Below, piece by piece: positions 1 to 9,160 of a stretch of 64,000 nucleotides of DNA. Location of the stretch: contig JAFLTE010000001.1 of assembly GCA_022510565.1 (NCBI GenBank), positions 124,001 through 188,000 on the forward strand, read 5' to 3'. Every line of letters begins with the position of its first letter. Position 1 is the stretch's first letter. This DNA comes from Lachnospiraceae bacterium (GTDB lineage: Bacteria > Bacillota > Clostridia > Lachnospirales > Lachnospiraceae). A program made the position numbers and the translations under genes. A model generated the notes under the pieces. That model searched no databases. It saw only the letters and a program-made list of their open reading frames with translations, and had not been told where the DNA came from.

Positions 1-1527
1 ATAGAGCTTGGCACCCACCGCACCCACATCGCTTCGTTGGGCATACATGAGCAGTTCCTCAATCCAGTCCAAACTTATGACACTAGTGTCATTATTCAGC
101 AACAAAATATAATCGCCGCGGGCTTTGGATACGCCCAGATTATTAATCTTGGAATAATTGAAATCTCCCTCGTAGGTAATCACCTTGACGTTGGGGTTTT
201 CCTGTACTTTCTTATAATAGTCAAAAATCTCTTTCGTGGTGCTGTTATTCTCCACCACAAGAATCTCGTAATGTTCATAACTGCTCTTCTCAAGAATCGA
301 GGATATACAGCGCTGCAGATCTTCCACGTGATCCTTATTGGGAATGACGATACTCACCAAGGGATTGCCTTTAATCTCGTATTTAATCTGAAAAATTGTC
401 TCGAACGCCTTGGTGGAGAGAATCTCGAAATTCTCATATCCCCGCTCTCTAAGATGTGCCGACACGGCGCCTTTTGCCGCGTCGATGGCATAACTTTTGG
501 CATTGATGTCAGCCGCCACACTGTCCGCGTGGGAACGCCAGTAATAGAGTAGTTTAGGGACATGCACCACGCATTTTGCCTTGCTTGTCAACCGCAATAT
601 CGCGTCATGGTCCTGACTGCCGTCAAACTCCGAACGGAACAGCCGAACGCCTTCGATGAGATTCTTGTCAAAGGCGCTGAAATGGCAGATGTAGTTGTTC
701 GCCCGCAGATTATCCGGCGCATAATCCGGCTTAAAGTGCAGCGTAATCATGTGGTCTATGGATTTATTGCCCTTGAAGGTTGCTTCATCACAGTAGATAT
801 AGTCCGCTCCCTTGTCACAGATAACCTTCATATACTCATAAAGCGCACTGGGATGAAGCACATCATCGTGGTCAAAAAGTGCAATATAATCGCCGCTTGC
901 CATGGAAAGGCAGGCGTTTGTATTCCCTGATATGCCTTCATTTTTCGGCAGCTTACGATAGCGGATACGGGAGTCTGTCTCTGCGTACTCCTTGCAGATT
1001 CGCTCCACGTCACTATGCTGTGCATCGGAACCGTCCGCCAGACACAGCTCCCAATTCGTGTAGGTCTGCGCTCTGACGGAGTTGATTGCCTGGCGCAGGA
1101 ATTTCTCCGGCGTATTGTAAAGAGGCACGAGTAAGCTGAATTTCACATTTCTGCTAAAAGTTTCCTTACCCTGTCTGACCGCTTCCTCTTCATTCGGGAA
1201 GCTTGCCGTCCCGTGCTGTGTACGCGCCTTTCTCTCGATCTTCTTGGCGTTCAGCTTGCGCATTACGCCCTTCACGCTGCCGTAATAACCCAGCCGTTCC
1301 TTACTTCTGCGTATAAAATGTACCAGAGAACGCAGCGGTTTGGACATACGCCAGACGATGCTCCCTTTAATGTGATTCAGGCGCTCTTCAAGCTCCGCGC
1401 CTTTATTCTCGGCTTCGGCAAGTTTGCCTGCGAGCACATCGCCCTTTTTCTTCTCACGTTCATACGCTTCCTTATAGTAACGGAGTCTTTCGTCCGCCGT
1501 CATTTGCTTTGGGTCTTTTTGTACCAT
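1..1527 (-). CDS. Tandem-domain family 2 glycosyltransferase (3' end outside window)
   Basis: The reading frame is open from an ATG at 1527 to the window edge, giving 509 visible residues. AGGAAAGGA lies about 10 bases before that ATG. Residues 1-65 are charged and probably coiled coil. A first GT-A domain begins near residue 128 (FSLLVPLYNT) and has an acidic sugar-nucleotide motif (ALFDHDD); a second begins near residue 391 (VSIVIPNKDH) and has LLLNNDT. Such proteins act on the inner membrane face, transferring sugars from nucleotide donors to a lipid-linked chain. The acceptor and sugar cannot be told. The protein shares its N-terminal plan with the next gene upstream, 33 bases away, so the two are probably co-transcribed. 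The C-terminus is missing because of the window edge, not because the gene is broken. Confidence 0.9.
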   Translation of the reverse strand, partial: MVQKDPKQMTADERLRYYKEAYEREKKKGDVLAGKLAEAENKGAELEERLNHIKGSIVWRMSKPLRSLVHFIRRSKERLGYYGSVKGVMRKLNAKKIERKARTQHGTASFPNEEEAVRQGKETFSRNVKFSLLVPLYNTPEKFLRQAINSVRAQTYTNWELCLADGSDAQHSDVERICKEYAETDSRIRYRKLPKNEGISGNTNACLSMASGDYIALFDHDDVLHPSALYEYMKVICDKGADYIYCDEATFKGNKSIDHMITLHFKPDYAPDNLRANNYICHFSAFDKNLIEGVRLFRSEFDGSQDHDAILRLTSKAKCVVHVPKLLYYWRSHADSVAADINAKSYAIDAAKGAVSAHLRERGYENFEILSTKAFETIFQIKYEIKGNPLVSIVIPNKDHVEDLQRCISSILEKSSYEHYEILVVENNSTTKEIFDYYKKVQENPNVKVITYEGDFNYSKINNLGVSKARGDYILLLNNDTSVISLDWIEELLMYAQRSDVGAVGAKLY

Positions 1528-1560
1528 ATCCGCAGTATCCTTTCCTGCTCTTCTATACGC

Positions 1561-3915
1561 CTATATCTCAAACGTCTTGTCGCTCCATGCAAGCAGCTTT
1601 TCACCCTGTTCATTGGTGCAAAGCATACCGACACGATATGTTCCTTCCTGCAGCTCTTCCCGAAGTACGCGAAGCACAAAACCTGCCAGAGCAATATTTC
1701 GCTCCTCAGGCAGAATCGCCTCCACATCCCTGCGATACCAGTCCGAAGGAGCAGCACTGTAACCTCCGCCTTCGGTGCGCTCCAACAAAACACGCCTGTC
1801 ATAAAGAGCATTGTCCGCGCCCGGCACGTAATTCCATCCCATAATCCATAGAATGTCCGGTTCGCCCGCATGTATCTTGTGCTGTATTTCCGCTCTGTCT
1901 ACGGTAAGCTTCAGACGATTTGTTTTGACTCGCTTGGTCAACCCGCCCTCCAACGGCTCCGTCTCGGTCGTAAACAGATGCTTTTCATACGAAAACTTAT
2001 AATTACACCCGTAATGGGAAGCATTGTCAATAAGTGCTCTGTGGTAAAAAGGATCCTGCCCGTTCATCTGCGGATGCTTTGTGTAGAGGCTTTCCTTTTC
2101 CTCCAGCAGTCTCTCCCACTTGCCCTCATCCTGCTCATCCAACCCACGGCTTAGCGATTCGTGATGATACAAAACCACGTCATTTCGCTGCACATTGTAA
2201 TAGCCTGCCTCCGCCAGCTTAAAGCAGAAATCCACATCATTGTAGGCGACAGCCATACTTTCGTCCAAGCCGCCTACTTCGGCATACTTTTCACTGCTCA
2301 CCATCAGGCACGCCCCTGTCACGCCAATCATATTATAAACTACCCTGTTGCGCCCGAAATAATAATCTTTATCATCAGGAAATGTAATCAACTTATGAGA
2401 AGGCCCAATCCGCATATTGGTAATGCCGGCATGCTGAATATTCTGCGTATCCGCATACCACAGCTTGGCACCCACCGCGCCCACGTGGGGCTGCAACGCC
2501 TGTCCCGTCATACGCCTTAGCCAACTGTGCTCTATAATCTCAATATCATCATTTAAGAAGAGAATCAAATCACCTGCCGCCCGTGCTGCACCCATATTGC
2601 ACATCTTGGAAAAATTAAAAGGCATTTTTTCATAAATATAAGTAAATTCGTACTTTTGCCGCAGTTCCTCCACCTTGGAGCGATTCTCATCACTACTGCC
2701 GTTGTCCACAACAATCCACTCATAGTATTCGTAATCCGTTTTATCCCGAAAAGACTTCAAACACCGCTCCAACACATCCGGATGATCCTTAGAAGGAATC
2801 ACGACGGAGACGAGATGATGCGGCGGAATATGTCTGTCCTCACTCTGGGCACGTGCGCACCGCTCCCTGCCGGAAATAGACGTGTCATAGACAACATGAT
2901 AGAGTTCCGGCTCCTGCCCACTCACAAAATTTCCCACTATTCCGCGCCGCACAAGAGCCGCCTCACGAAGCGGTACACAATCTGCACCCGCACCAATCAG
3001 ATATTTCCCTGTGTTAAGTTCCTCCACCAAAGACTGCTCAACAGCAAGGAAACATTCCTCCTGCTCCGTGCATTCTTCTAATTTAGAGAGAAGTTCATCC
3101 TCCGGCTCGTATGCCTGATGATAGAGCACGGTATCAATATGGCATATACTCTCCTGCCACGGTGTACCGTCCAGTCTGCACCGTCGCTGCACCGCTTCCT
3201 CCAAACACAGACACAAGTCATAGAATCGTGCCGCCTGCCCGACTTTCTCTTTCCTGCTCGTCATCTCCTCACCCGACAGAACGTCGGAAAGAAGCTCTGC
3301 CTTAGCCGCCACCAAATGACCCCAGTAGTTAAAAGCCATCAGGGTGTCCGGCGAATAACTCGGTTTGAACCACGGCTGCATACGGCAGGACAAATCTTCC
3401 CAATAGAAATCTTCATCGGCATAAGCTATTTTGCATGACGCGTTCTTATTAAAGCATGATTTAATTTTACCAATCGCGCTCTTGTCTATAATTCCTTTGC
3501 CGTAAGTCAAAAGCATAATATCCGACTCCGGAATTCGAACCGCCTGCCATCCGTTCACTAAAATTTCAGTATCGTAACATACGTTATTTTCTTCTCGAAT
3601 CCATTCCGGATAAGAACGTTTCTGCTTGCGCACTTCGCTTTCATAATGCAGAGCATGAGCGTTCGTCTGCCGGCTTTCATCTGTCTCTTTAGAGCGCCTT
3701 GTTTCGCCCTTTGCAGTATGATACAGCTTTCTGAAAGGAGCCGTGGCCTTCCAGAAAGGATTGGCATATATGCGGTTCAGGTTATCGTTTAAGTCTGACT
3801 GCCGCCTTTCGGCATCCGCAATCTTTCCCGCCATCACAATATTCTTTTTGCGTTCTCTCTCATATGCGGCAGCATAATATGCCGCCCAGTCATAACGATT
3901 TGCATTTCCTCTCAT
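1561..3915 (-). CDS. Large family 2 glycosyltransferase with N-terminal coiled coil
   Basis: 784 residues. Residues 10-70 are charged and resemble the start of the downstream glycosyltransferase (YERE..K, AGKIADAE, PFRKLYH). Residues about 90-330 look like a divergent GT-A domain (AYADEDFYW, then WFKPSYSPD). A well-conserved GT2 domain begins near residue 368 (VSVVIPSKDHP), with FLNDDIEI and a late ED-type region (AYNDVDFC). About 180 C-terminal residues are beta-rich and lack a motif I recognise. It is probably a chain-building transferase for the polysaccharide exported by the neighbouring ABC pair. Only three bases separate it from the gene upstream, which suggests translational coupling. 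Donor and linkage are unknown. Confidence 0.9.
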   Translation of the reverse strand: MRGNANRYDWAAYYAAAYERERKKNIVMAGKIADAERRQSDLNDNLNRIYANPFWKATAPFRKLYHTAKGETRRSKETDESRQTNAHALHYESEVRKQKRSYPEWIREENNVCYDTEILVNGWQAVRIPESDIMLLTYGKGIIDKSAIGKIKSCFNKNASCKIAYADEDFYWEDLSCRMQPWFKPSYSPDTLMAFNYWGHLVAAKAELLSDVLSGEEMTSRKEKVGQAARFYDLCLCLEEAVQRRCRLDGTPWQESICHIDTVLYHQAYEPEDELLSKLEECTEQEECFLAVEQSLVEELNTGKYLIGAGADCVPLREAALVRRGIVGNFVSGQEPELYHVVYDTSISGRERCARAQSEDRHIPPHHLVSVVIPSKDHPDVLERCLKSFRDKTDYEYYEWIVVDNGSSDENRSKVEELRQKYEFTYIYEKMPFNFSKMCNMGAARAAGDLILFLNDDIEIIEHSWLRRMTGQALQPHVGAVGAKLWYADTQNIQHAGITNMRIGPSHKLITFPDDKDYYFGRNRVVYNMIGVTGACLMVSSEKYAEVGGLDESMAVAYNDVDFCFKLAEAGYYNVQRNDVVLYHHESLSRGLDEQDEGKWERLLEEKESLYTKHPQMNGQDPFYHRALIDNASHYGCNYKFSYEKHLFTTETEPLEGGLTKRVKTNRLKLTVDRAEIQHKIHAGEPDILWIMGWNYVPGADNALYDRRVLLERTEGGGYSAAPSDWYRRDVEAILPEERNIALAGFVLRVLREELQEGTYRVGMLCTNEQGEKLLAWSDKTFEI

Positions 3916-3918
3916 CGC

Positions 3919-6018
3919 CTAACGAAATCCCCTTTTTCGTATATGTTTTGCCGTATCTTCCGGCAATTTTGTCACTTCCATAGTCATTTGAAAAAGATTG
4001 CTTTCCTCACCCGGCAGACCGGCTAAAGATATCGTAATATTCGGGTCACAAGTGGGAAATACGTAAGTGTTCTCCCCGACCTTGAATCCGTTCGTCTGTA
4101 TTTGCTTACCCTTCCACGGTACGGACATTCCGTTCCACTTAATCTCCCGAATGTAAATCATGCAGAAACTATTACATGGATCAACACGCAGCGCGCTCCT
4201 GCCGCCGGGAACAGTCACTGAAAGCTCTGTCGTACCTTCCGGTGTTATGCGAATCTGTTCTCCCGCCTTTTCATCTAAGAAAAATGACTGTTCTTCCGAG
4301 AAACCTCTGCCCGTATCCTCATATATCTGTACACGTTCTCTATGCTCCGCCGCATTCTGTCCTTCGCAGAAAGCCTCTACGGTATATACCGGATAATCAA
4401 TAACACCCCTTATTTGTGTCATGGACATATTTTTGCCGGTCACGTACTTTTGGAATTTCATCTCCTGTTTACGATACTGTTCTGCATCGGATTGGTCAAG
4501 ATTTAGCTTTTGCAAAATTATATCAAGATTTAATACGTTCCTTTTTTCATTCTCCAGCAAATAACAATAAACGGCACGAAACGCAATCTGTTTTGTCTCA
4601 ACAACCTTCTCAAAACTCCATTCGCAGTCAATAACATACCACTCGTTATCGCAATATCGCATGTTATTTTCATCGTTTGGCACGAGAATATTTGCAAAAA
4701 TCAAGTCATAATCGGCGATTTTTTCGTCTTCGCCGACGGAAATTCTCTTGAGATATTCATCGAACAGCCGGTGAAAGCCCTCCACATCATCGCGGGCAAG
4801 ACAATCGTCCAGTATCTCCTCCAACGTTCTTCCCTCGATATACTCCAATCGTAAATACGGAGCATGTCCGTCTCTCATTAATGTACATCGATTGACGGAC
4901 AGACCGCTTCCCGTATAGCGCTCCGAAAGCTTATCATAGTCGGATGCGGTCTTCTCAATATGCTGCCACGCCTCATTGCATAACGGATGTTTTTCTATTG
5001 TTCGTCCTGATTTATTTTCTTTCAGAATTGTCTTAATGCAAAATTCCGGTGCTCTGTCATTAGAGTATTTCACATATTTTTCTTCCAAGGCAGGTCCCAG
5101 CAGCATCATGTAAGAATTGGAAAAAAGCGGAAATTGTTTCTCCTGTATGATTGTATCGAACACCTTTTTCTCATCGAAAAGCAACAGTCTGTCTCTGTCA
5201 AAATTGCGCAGATTATCGGACAGTTCACCAACCTGCGGCAGTCTGTCGTCAGAGTAGAGGTTTGTCATAAACTTGTAATCCGGATAGGGATAGTACATCT
5301 GCGCCTGCTTATAGCCGCATTTGCGTGCAATTTCACGCAACCCGTCTGCCGTAAAAGTCCGAACCACTCCACCGTCGGGATAATTTTCCAGACTACTGAA
5401 ATAACTGCCCAGATGGTCTTCCTTACACCCCGCCCAATATTTTAAACCAAATTTATTCTCTATGGCAATCGCAATGTGTCCCTGCGATTTGACGTGTTTC
5501 TTAATAATCTGCAGAAAATCTTCATAAGGCGTATTCGACTGTATATATGCCTGTGCATACTCAAACACACCAATCAGGCATATATAGTCATAATCACAGG
5601 GCAACTCCGGCTCCACATCCTGAAAATTACCCACATGAATTGTCACATTGTCCGCATCCATATGCCTGTAGGCGTTAATTCTGCTCCTTTTTCTGGATAA
5701 GTCAATGCAGGTCACTTCCCCGGCTTTCTTCGCAAGCGCACCCGTAATAGCTCCACAGCCGGAACCCACTTCCAACACCTTCATGTCCTTCGTGATAGGC
5801 AGCCATTCCACAATATTTTCACGCTGCGGCGAGAGATGGTACAGAATAGGCCAGCTTTTTCTTTCCTCAATAATGCGTTGATACTCCACAGTGGCATAAT
5901 TGCGGGTAATATCCAGAAGCTCGTCCTCCACATCGCCGTCGCAATAATAGTCCTCACCCGGATAATGTGTTAAATTCAGTTTGATTTTGCCGATTTCTTC
6001 AATATTGTTTTCCGGCAT
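3919..6018 (-). CDS. Methyltransferase fused to a kinase-like domain (WbdD-like architecture)
   Basis: 699 residues from an ATG at 6018, which has AAGGGAAGGA eight bases upstream. An ATG at 6084 is in frame but has no such site. Residues 60-260 form a class I SAM-dependent methyltransferase (motif I VLEVGSGCG at 81-89). Residues about 320-480 read like a protein-kinase or aminoglycoside-phosphotransferase fold: a beta3-type Lys329 (CIKTIL), a hinge-like EYIEGRTLEEIL, a catalytic-loop-like D438-LIFA-N443, and a metal-binding-like D464 (IDCEW). The last 150 residues are beta-rich. In E. coli O9a, WbdD methylates and phosphorylates the glycan end so that Wzt can recognise it. The wzt-like gene lies directly upstream here, so a similar chain-capping role is inferred. 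The kinase assignment rests on motifs only. Confidence 0.75.
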   Translation of the reverse strand: MPENNIEEIGKIKLNLTHYPGEDYYCDGDVEDELLDITRNYATVEYQRIIEERKSWPILYHLSPQRENIVEWLPITKDMKVLEVGSGCGAITGALAKKAGEVTCIDLSRKRSRINAYRHMDADNVTIHVGNFQDVEPELPCDYDYICLIGVFEYAQAYIQSNTPYEDFLQIIKKHVKSQGHIAIAIENKFGLKYWAGCKEDHLGSYFSSLENYPDGGVVRTFTADGLREIARKCGYKQAQMYYPYPDYKFMTNLYSDDRLPQVGELSDNLRNFDRDRLLLFDEKKVFDTIIQEKQFPLFSNSYMMLLGPALEEKYVKYSNDRAPEFCIKTILKENKSGRTIEKHPLCNEAWQHIEKTASDYDKLSERYTGSGLSVNRCTLMRDGHAPYLRLEYIEGRTLEEILDDCLARDDVEGFHRLFDEYLKRISVGEDEKIADYDLIFANILVPNDENNMRYCDNEWYVIDCEWSFEKVVETKQIAFRAVYCYLLENEKRNVLNLDIILQKLNLDQSDAEQYRKQEMKFQKYVTGKNMSMTQIRGVIDYPVYTVEAFCEGQNAAEHRERVQIYEDTGRGFSEEQSFFLDEKAGEQIRITPEGTTELSVTVPGGRSALRVDPCNSFCMIYIREIKWNGMSVPWKGKQIQTNGFKVGENTYVFPTCDPNITISLAGLPGEESNLFQMTMEVTKLPEDTAKHIRKRGFR

Positions 6019-6107
6019 GGCCGTCCGTCCTTCCCTTAAATATACAACCGCTCGCTGTTTCAATATGTGCGCTTGGGCAAACATATATTCCTATGTCGTC
6101 TCACTTC

Positions 6108-7358
6108 CTACCGCACTTCCACTACGGAATTCATATCGTAGAACCCTACCGTATCCTTGTCGGAGATGACCGTCAGGTTAAGCACATCATAGAGTCTGTG
6201 GTACACCGTGAAGTCATCGTTCTCATAGCCGGTCACTCCCAGCGACAGCAGATAGTCTCCGCCTTGAAGATTCATATTCTGCGTAAAAGTCACTTCTTTC
6301 TCTTCACCGGCCTTCACGGGTTCCAGAAATGCTTTTTCAAACATTGTATTGGTTCCTGTGATTTCCGTACCTCGCACATTTTTAATGGTGAAGGCAAAGA
6401 TTGGTGCCTGTAAATCCTCTTCCATACGCACCTTCATGTGAATTGCAAAGGTGCTCCCTTTAAGAATGGCAGGAGCTTTTATACCTTTTTCATCCGTGAT
6501 ATAGTATTCCGTAATTACCGCTTTCTTAGAACCGTATTCCAACAACTCCGGATTGCCTGCTGCCGCCCTGCGAAGTTCCTCATCGTCCAAGAGGTTATCG
6601 GCTCCCGACTCCGGTATAGTATACTGTCCTACAAGTACCTGCTTGTAGATATCAATCATTTTCTTAGGTTCACCCTCGCCCAGCTTGGTTCCCTGATTGA
6701 GGAGCACGACTCTGTCACAGTACTTACTGATACTGCTTAGGTCGTGACTGACAAATACGATGGTCTTGCCCATCTCCTTAAATTCTTCAAATTTGTGGTA
6801 ACATTTCGCCTGAAAAAAGACATCTCCCACGGAAAGCGCTTCGTCCACGATAAGGATTTCCGGTTCAATATTGATTGCCACAGCGAAAGCAAGCCGCACG
6901 AACATACCGCTGGAATAAGTCTTCACCGGCTGATAAACATACTCGCCTATATCCGCAAATTCCAGAATCGCATCCATCTTCTCATCAATCTCTTTCTCGC
7001 TGAATCCGATCATGGTGCCGTTTAGATATATATTCTCAATTCCGTTATATTCCATGTTAAATCCCGCACCCAGCTCCAAAAGTGCAGAAATGCGTCCATT
7101 CACTGTTACACTGCCGTCTGTCGGGTTTAAAACACCCGTAATAATCTTTAAAAGCGTCGATTTGCCGGAGCCGTTGGTGCCGATAATTCCCACACACTCT
7201 CCCTGGCGGATAGTCAAATCAACTCCCTTGAGGGCATGGTGCTGCGTGTGATGCTTGCCGCGTCCGAAACCAAGCGCTTCCTTGATTCGATCCGAAGGCT
7301 TGTCGTACAGATTATATACTTTTTCTACGTCCGTAACTTGAATTGCAATATTTTCCAT
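6108..7358 (-). CDS. wzt: Polysaccharide ABC exporter ATPase with C-terminal glycan-binding domain (Wzt type)
   Basis: 416 residues. The ATPase domain has Walker A GTNGSGKST at 60-68, the signature YSSGM near 153, Walker B ILIVDEA near 170 and the switch region VSHD. The order and spacing match the Wzt/TagH subgroup. Residues about 270-416 form an extra beta-rich domain (ITEYYITDEKG...) in the place where Wzt proteins carry the domain that binds the finished glycan end. It pairs with the permease upstream to move undecaprenyl-linked polysaccharide across the membrane. AGGAAAA precedes the ATG. The gap to the permease gene is filled by a palindromic element, which is unusual for a pair that normally abuts. 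Confidence 0.93.
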   Translation of the reverse strand: MENIAIQVTDVEKVYNLYDKPSDRIKEALGFGRGKHHTQHHALKGVDLTIRQGECVGIIGTNGSGKSTLLKIITGVLNPTDGSVTVNGRISALLELGAGFNMEYNGIENIYLNGTMIGFSEKEIDEKMDAILEFADIGEYVYQPVKTYSSGMFVRLAFAVAINIEPEILIVDEALSVGDVFFQAKCYHKFEEFKEMGKTIVFVSHDLSSISKYCDRVVLLNQGTKLGEGEPKKMIDIYKQVLVGQYTIPESGADNLLDDEELRRAAAGNPELLEYGSKKAVITEYYITDEKGIKAPAILKGSTFAIHMKVRMEEDLQAPIFAFTIKNVRGTEITGTNTMFEKAFLEPVKAGEEKEVTFTQNMNLQGGDYLLSLGVTGYENDDFTVYHRLYDVLNLTVISDKDTVGFYDMNSVVEVR

Positions 7359-7401
7359 AATATTTTCCTATACTTAATCCTTGCAATACCCCAGCTCCGC
7401 A

Positions 7402-7535
7402 TATGAGCAATGCCGCAGCTCGATTCCGCTTCGCTCCATCTCGCTCGCAGGCTGTCGCCTTATCGAAAGACGTACACGAATCTGCGCTCGTGCAAGCACG
7501 CGCAGTTTCTTGTCCGTCTTTCGACATTGCTCATA
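7402..7535. repeat. Palindromic element A between wzm and wzt
   Basis: The outer arms are TATGAGCAATG (7402-7412) and its exact complement (7525-7535). The next arms are TCGAAAGACG (7463-7472) and its exact complement (7515-7524). A third, inner pair is CTGCGC (7482-7487) and GCGCAG (7500-7505) around GTGCAAGCAC. The left arm is split by about 50 bases containing CCGCTTCGCTC, while the right arm is continuous. The wzm stop codon (7531-7533) lies inside the right arm. The layout matches the element at 22049-22164. It is probably a small mobile or REP-like palindrome and could fold as RNA in the wzm-wzt transcript. Confidence 0.75.
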
Positions 7536-8562
7536 GCACATCCGCAAAGTGTCCTCTCAGCTTCCTGAAGATAAGTGTACCGATGCAGAAAAGGCTGACG
7601 GTAAATATCCAGAAGTACGTGGAAGAATAGAAGTGCTCCCAAAACCATATTTTTTCGTAAATTGCACTTCTGTATCCGTTAACGATATAGACAAGCGGAT
7701 TCAATTTAAATAGAGTTTTCATATTGTCAGTTGTCAACATCTCTATATTCCAGAGAATGGGCGTCGCCCACATGCCAATCTGCAGGGCAATACCTATAAT
7801 CTGCTGCAAGTCCCTGATAAACACTACCAGTGCACAGGTCAGATAGCTCATACCGAGCACAAACAGAAACATACAGAAACTGTAATAAATCAATTGTAAT
7901 GTATAGACGCTGGGGTAATACCCATACCCCACCGAAACCAGAAGTAAAACTACAACAAAAAAGACATGAATAAATGTTGCTGCAATGATCTTGATAATCG
8001 GCAGAATACTAATATTGAACACCACTTTTTTGACCAGATAATTATATTCAAGCAATGCCATCGTACCCTGGGAAATCGCCTCGGAGAAATAAAACCAAGG
8101 CACCAGACCCGCCGTCAGATAGAGCACATAGGGCACTTCTAAACCGCTTGCTACCATCTGACTTCTCGTGTCAAACACTTTATCAAAGACAATCCAATAC
8201 ATCACCACAGTCACCACGGGCTGTGCCATCCCCCAGACAATACCGAGGTAAGAACCGGCGTAACGCTTCTTGAAATCATTCTTCGCCAGCTTCCAAATCA
8301 TCTTTCTGCTCTGAAAGAGTTCTGCCGGAATCGTCATAATCCTATCATAATATATGGTGAAAATAATACAGGTAAAGGCGATGAGCACGCATCCGCTGAC
8401 TTTCTTCATCTGCTCCGTCACCTGATCCGCCAGCGGATTGTGATGATTGATAAGAACCAGCGCTAAAATCAAACCAAGCCCCCAGAAAATTGCAACTCCT
8501 GCGGGCTTTTGAAAATGCTTTATTTTTTTGTCGGAATGGTTCGTATGCTCAGTCATCTTCAC
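7531..8562 (-). CDS. wzm: Polysaccharide ABC exporter permease (Wzm type)
   Basis: 343 residues from a GTG at 8562, with AAGGG nine bases upstream; an ATG two codons later is the alternative. This is an ABC-2 type permease. An N-terminal extension has two hydrophobic segments (about 24-40 and 58-72). The core then starts with an amphipathic region (KLAKNDFKKRYAGSYLG, the typical O-antigen permease entry) followed by about six membrane spans. It forms the channel that works with the Wzt-type ATPase. The rfbC stop is 15 bases upstream, so dTDP-sugar synthesis and export share a transcript. The stop codon lies inside palindromic element A. Confidence 0.92.
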   Translation of the reverse strand: MKMTEHTNHSDKKIKHFQKPAGVAIFWGLGLILALVLINHHNPLADQVTEQMKKVSGCVLIAFTCIIFTIYYDRIMTIPAELFQSRKMIWKLAKNDFKKRYAGSYLGIVWGMAQPVVTVVMYWIVFDKVFDTRSQMVASGLEVPYVLYLTAGLVPWFYFSEAISQGTMALLEYNYLVKKVVFNISILPIIKIIAATFIHVFFVVVLLLVSVGYGYYPSVYTLQLIYYSFCMFLFVLGMSYLTCALVVFIRDLQQIIGIALQIGMWATPILWNIEMLTTDNMKTLFKLNPLVYIVNGYRSAIYEKIWFWEHFYSSTYFWIFTVSLFCIGTLIFRKLRGHFADVL

Positions 8563-8577
8563 ACTTATATTCCCTTA

Positions 8578-9141
8578 TTATCTACGATACTGCTCCGTAT
8601 ATGCCGCAAAACTTCCGTTGCGGATATCCTTGTCAGACAGTACAGGCTGCACTCCCCCGTGAATCGGCCACTCGATACCGATATCCGGATCGTTCCAGAT
8701 AATGCCGCCCTCATCATTAGGATGATAAAATTCCGTGCATTTATAGGCAAATTCTGCATAGTCGGATACTACGTAGAAACCGTGAGCAAAATTCTTGGGG
8801 ATAAAAAACTGCTTTTTATTCTCTGCCGACAGCAGCACGCCATACCACTTGCCATATGTCGCGGATCCTGCACGCAAATCCACCGCCACGTCATAAACCT
8901 CGCCGCTCAGTACACGCACAAGCTTGTCCTGCGGATACTGAATCTGGAAATGCAGTCCACGCAGCACTCCCTTAGTGGATGCGGACTGATTATCCTGCAC
9001 GAATACCTGATCAATCCCAGCTTCCTTATAATCATTATAATTATATGTTTCCATGAAATATCCCCTGGCATCTTCAAACACCTTCGGGGTAATCACCTTC
9101 AAACCTTCTATCTCACACGTTTCCACCGTTATTTTTCCCAT
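8578..9141 (-). CDS. rfbC: dTDP-4-dehydrorhamnose 3,5-epimerase
   Basis: 187 residues, the usual RfbC length. It has the cupin core with the active-site histidine in GVLRGLHFQ, the KLVRVLSGEV strand, FAHGFYV, the tyrosine-bearing YKCTEFY segment and the IIWNDPDIGIEWP signature. It converts dTDP-4-keto-6-deoxyglucose to dTDP-4-keto-L-rhamnose. The start at 9141 (MGKITVE) is chosen because the family begins there and AAAGGA lies upstream; the longer frame to 9240 only runs back into the preceding gene. No rfbD reductase is found in the window, so the last step to dTDP-rhamnose must be encoded elsewhere or the pathway ends in another sugar. Confidence 0.96.
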   Translation of the reverse strand: MGKITVETCEIEGLKVITPKVFEDARGYFMETYNYNDYKEAGIDQVFVQDNQSASTKGVLRGLHFQIQYPQDKLVRVLSGEVYDVAVDLRAGSATYGKWYGVLLSAENKKQFFIPKNFAHGFYVVSDYAEFAYKCTEFYHPNDEGGIIWNDPDIGIEWPIHGGVQPVLSDKDIRNGSFAAYTEQYRR

Positions 9142-9160
9142 AATCCATAATTCCTTTCTT

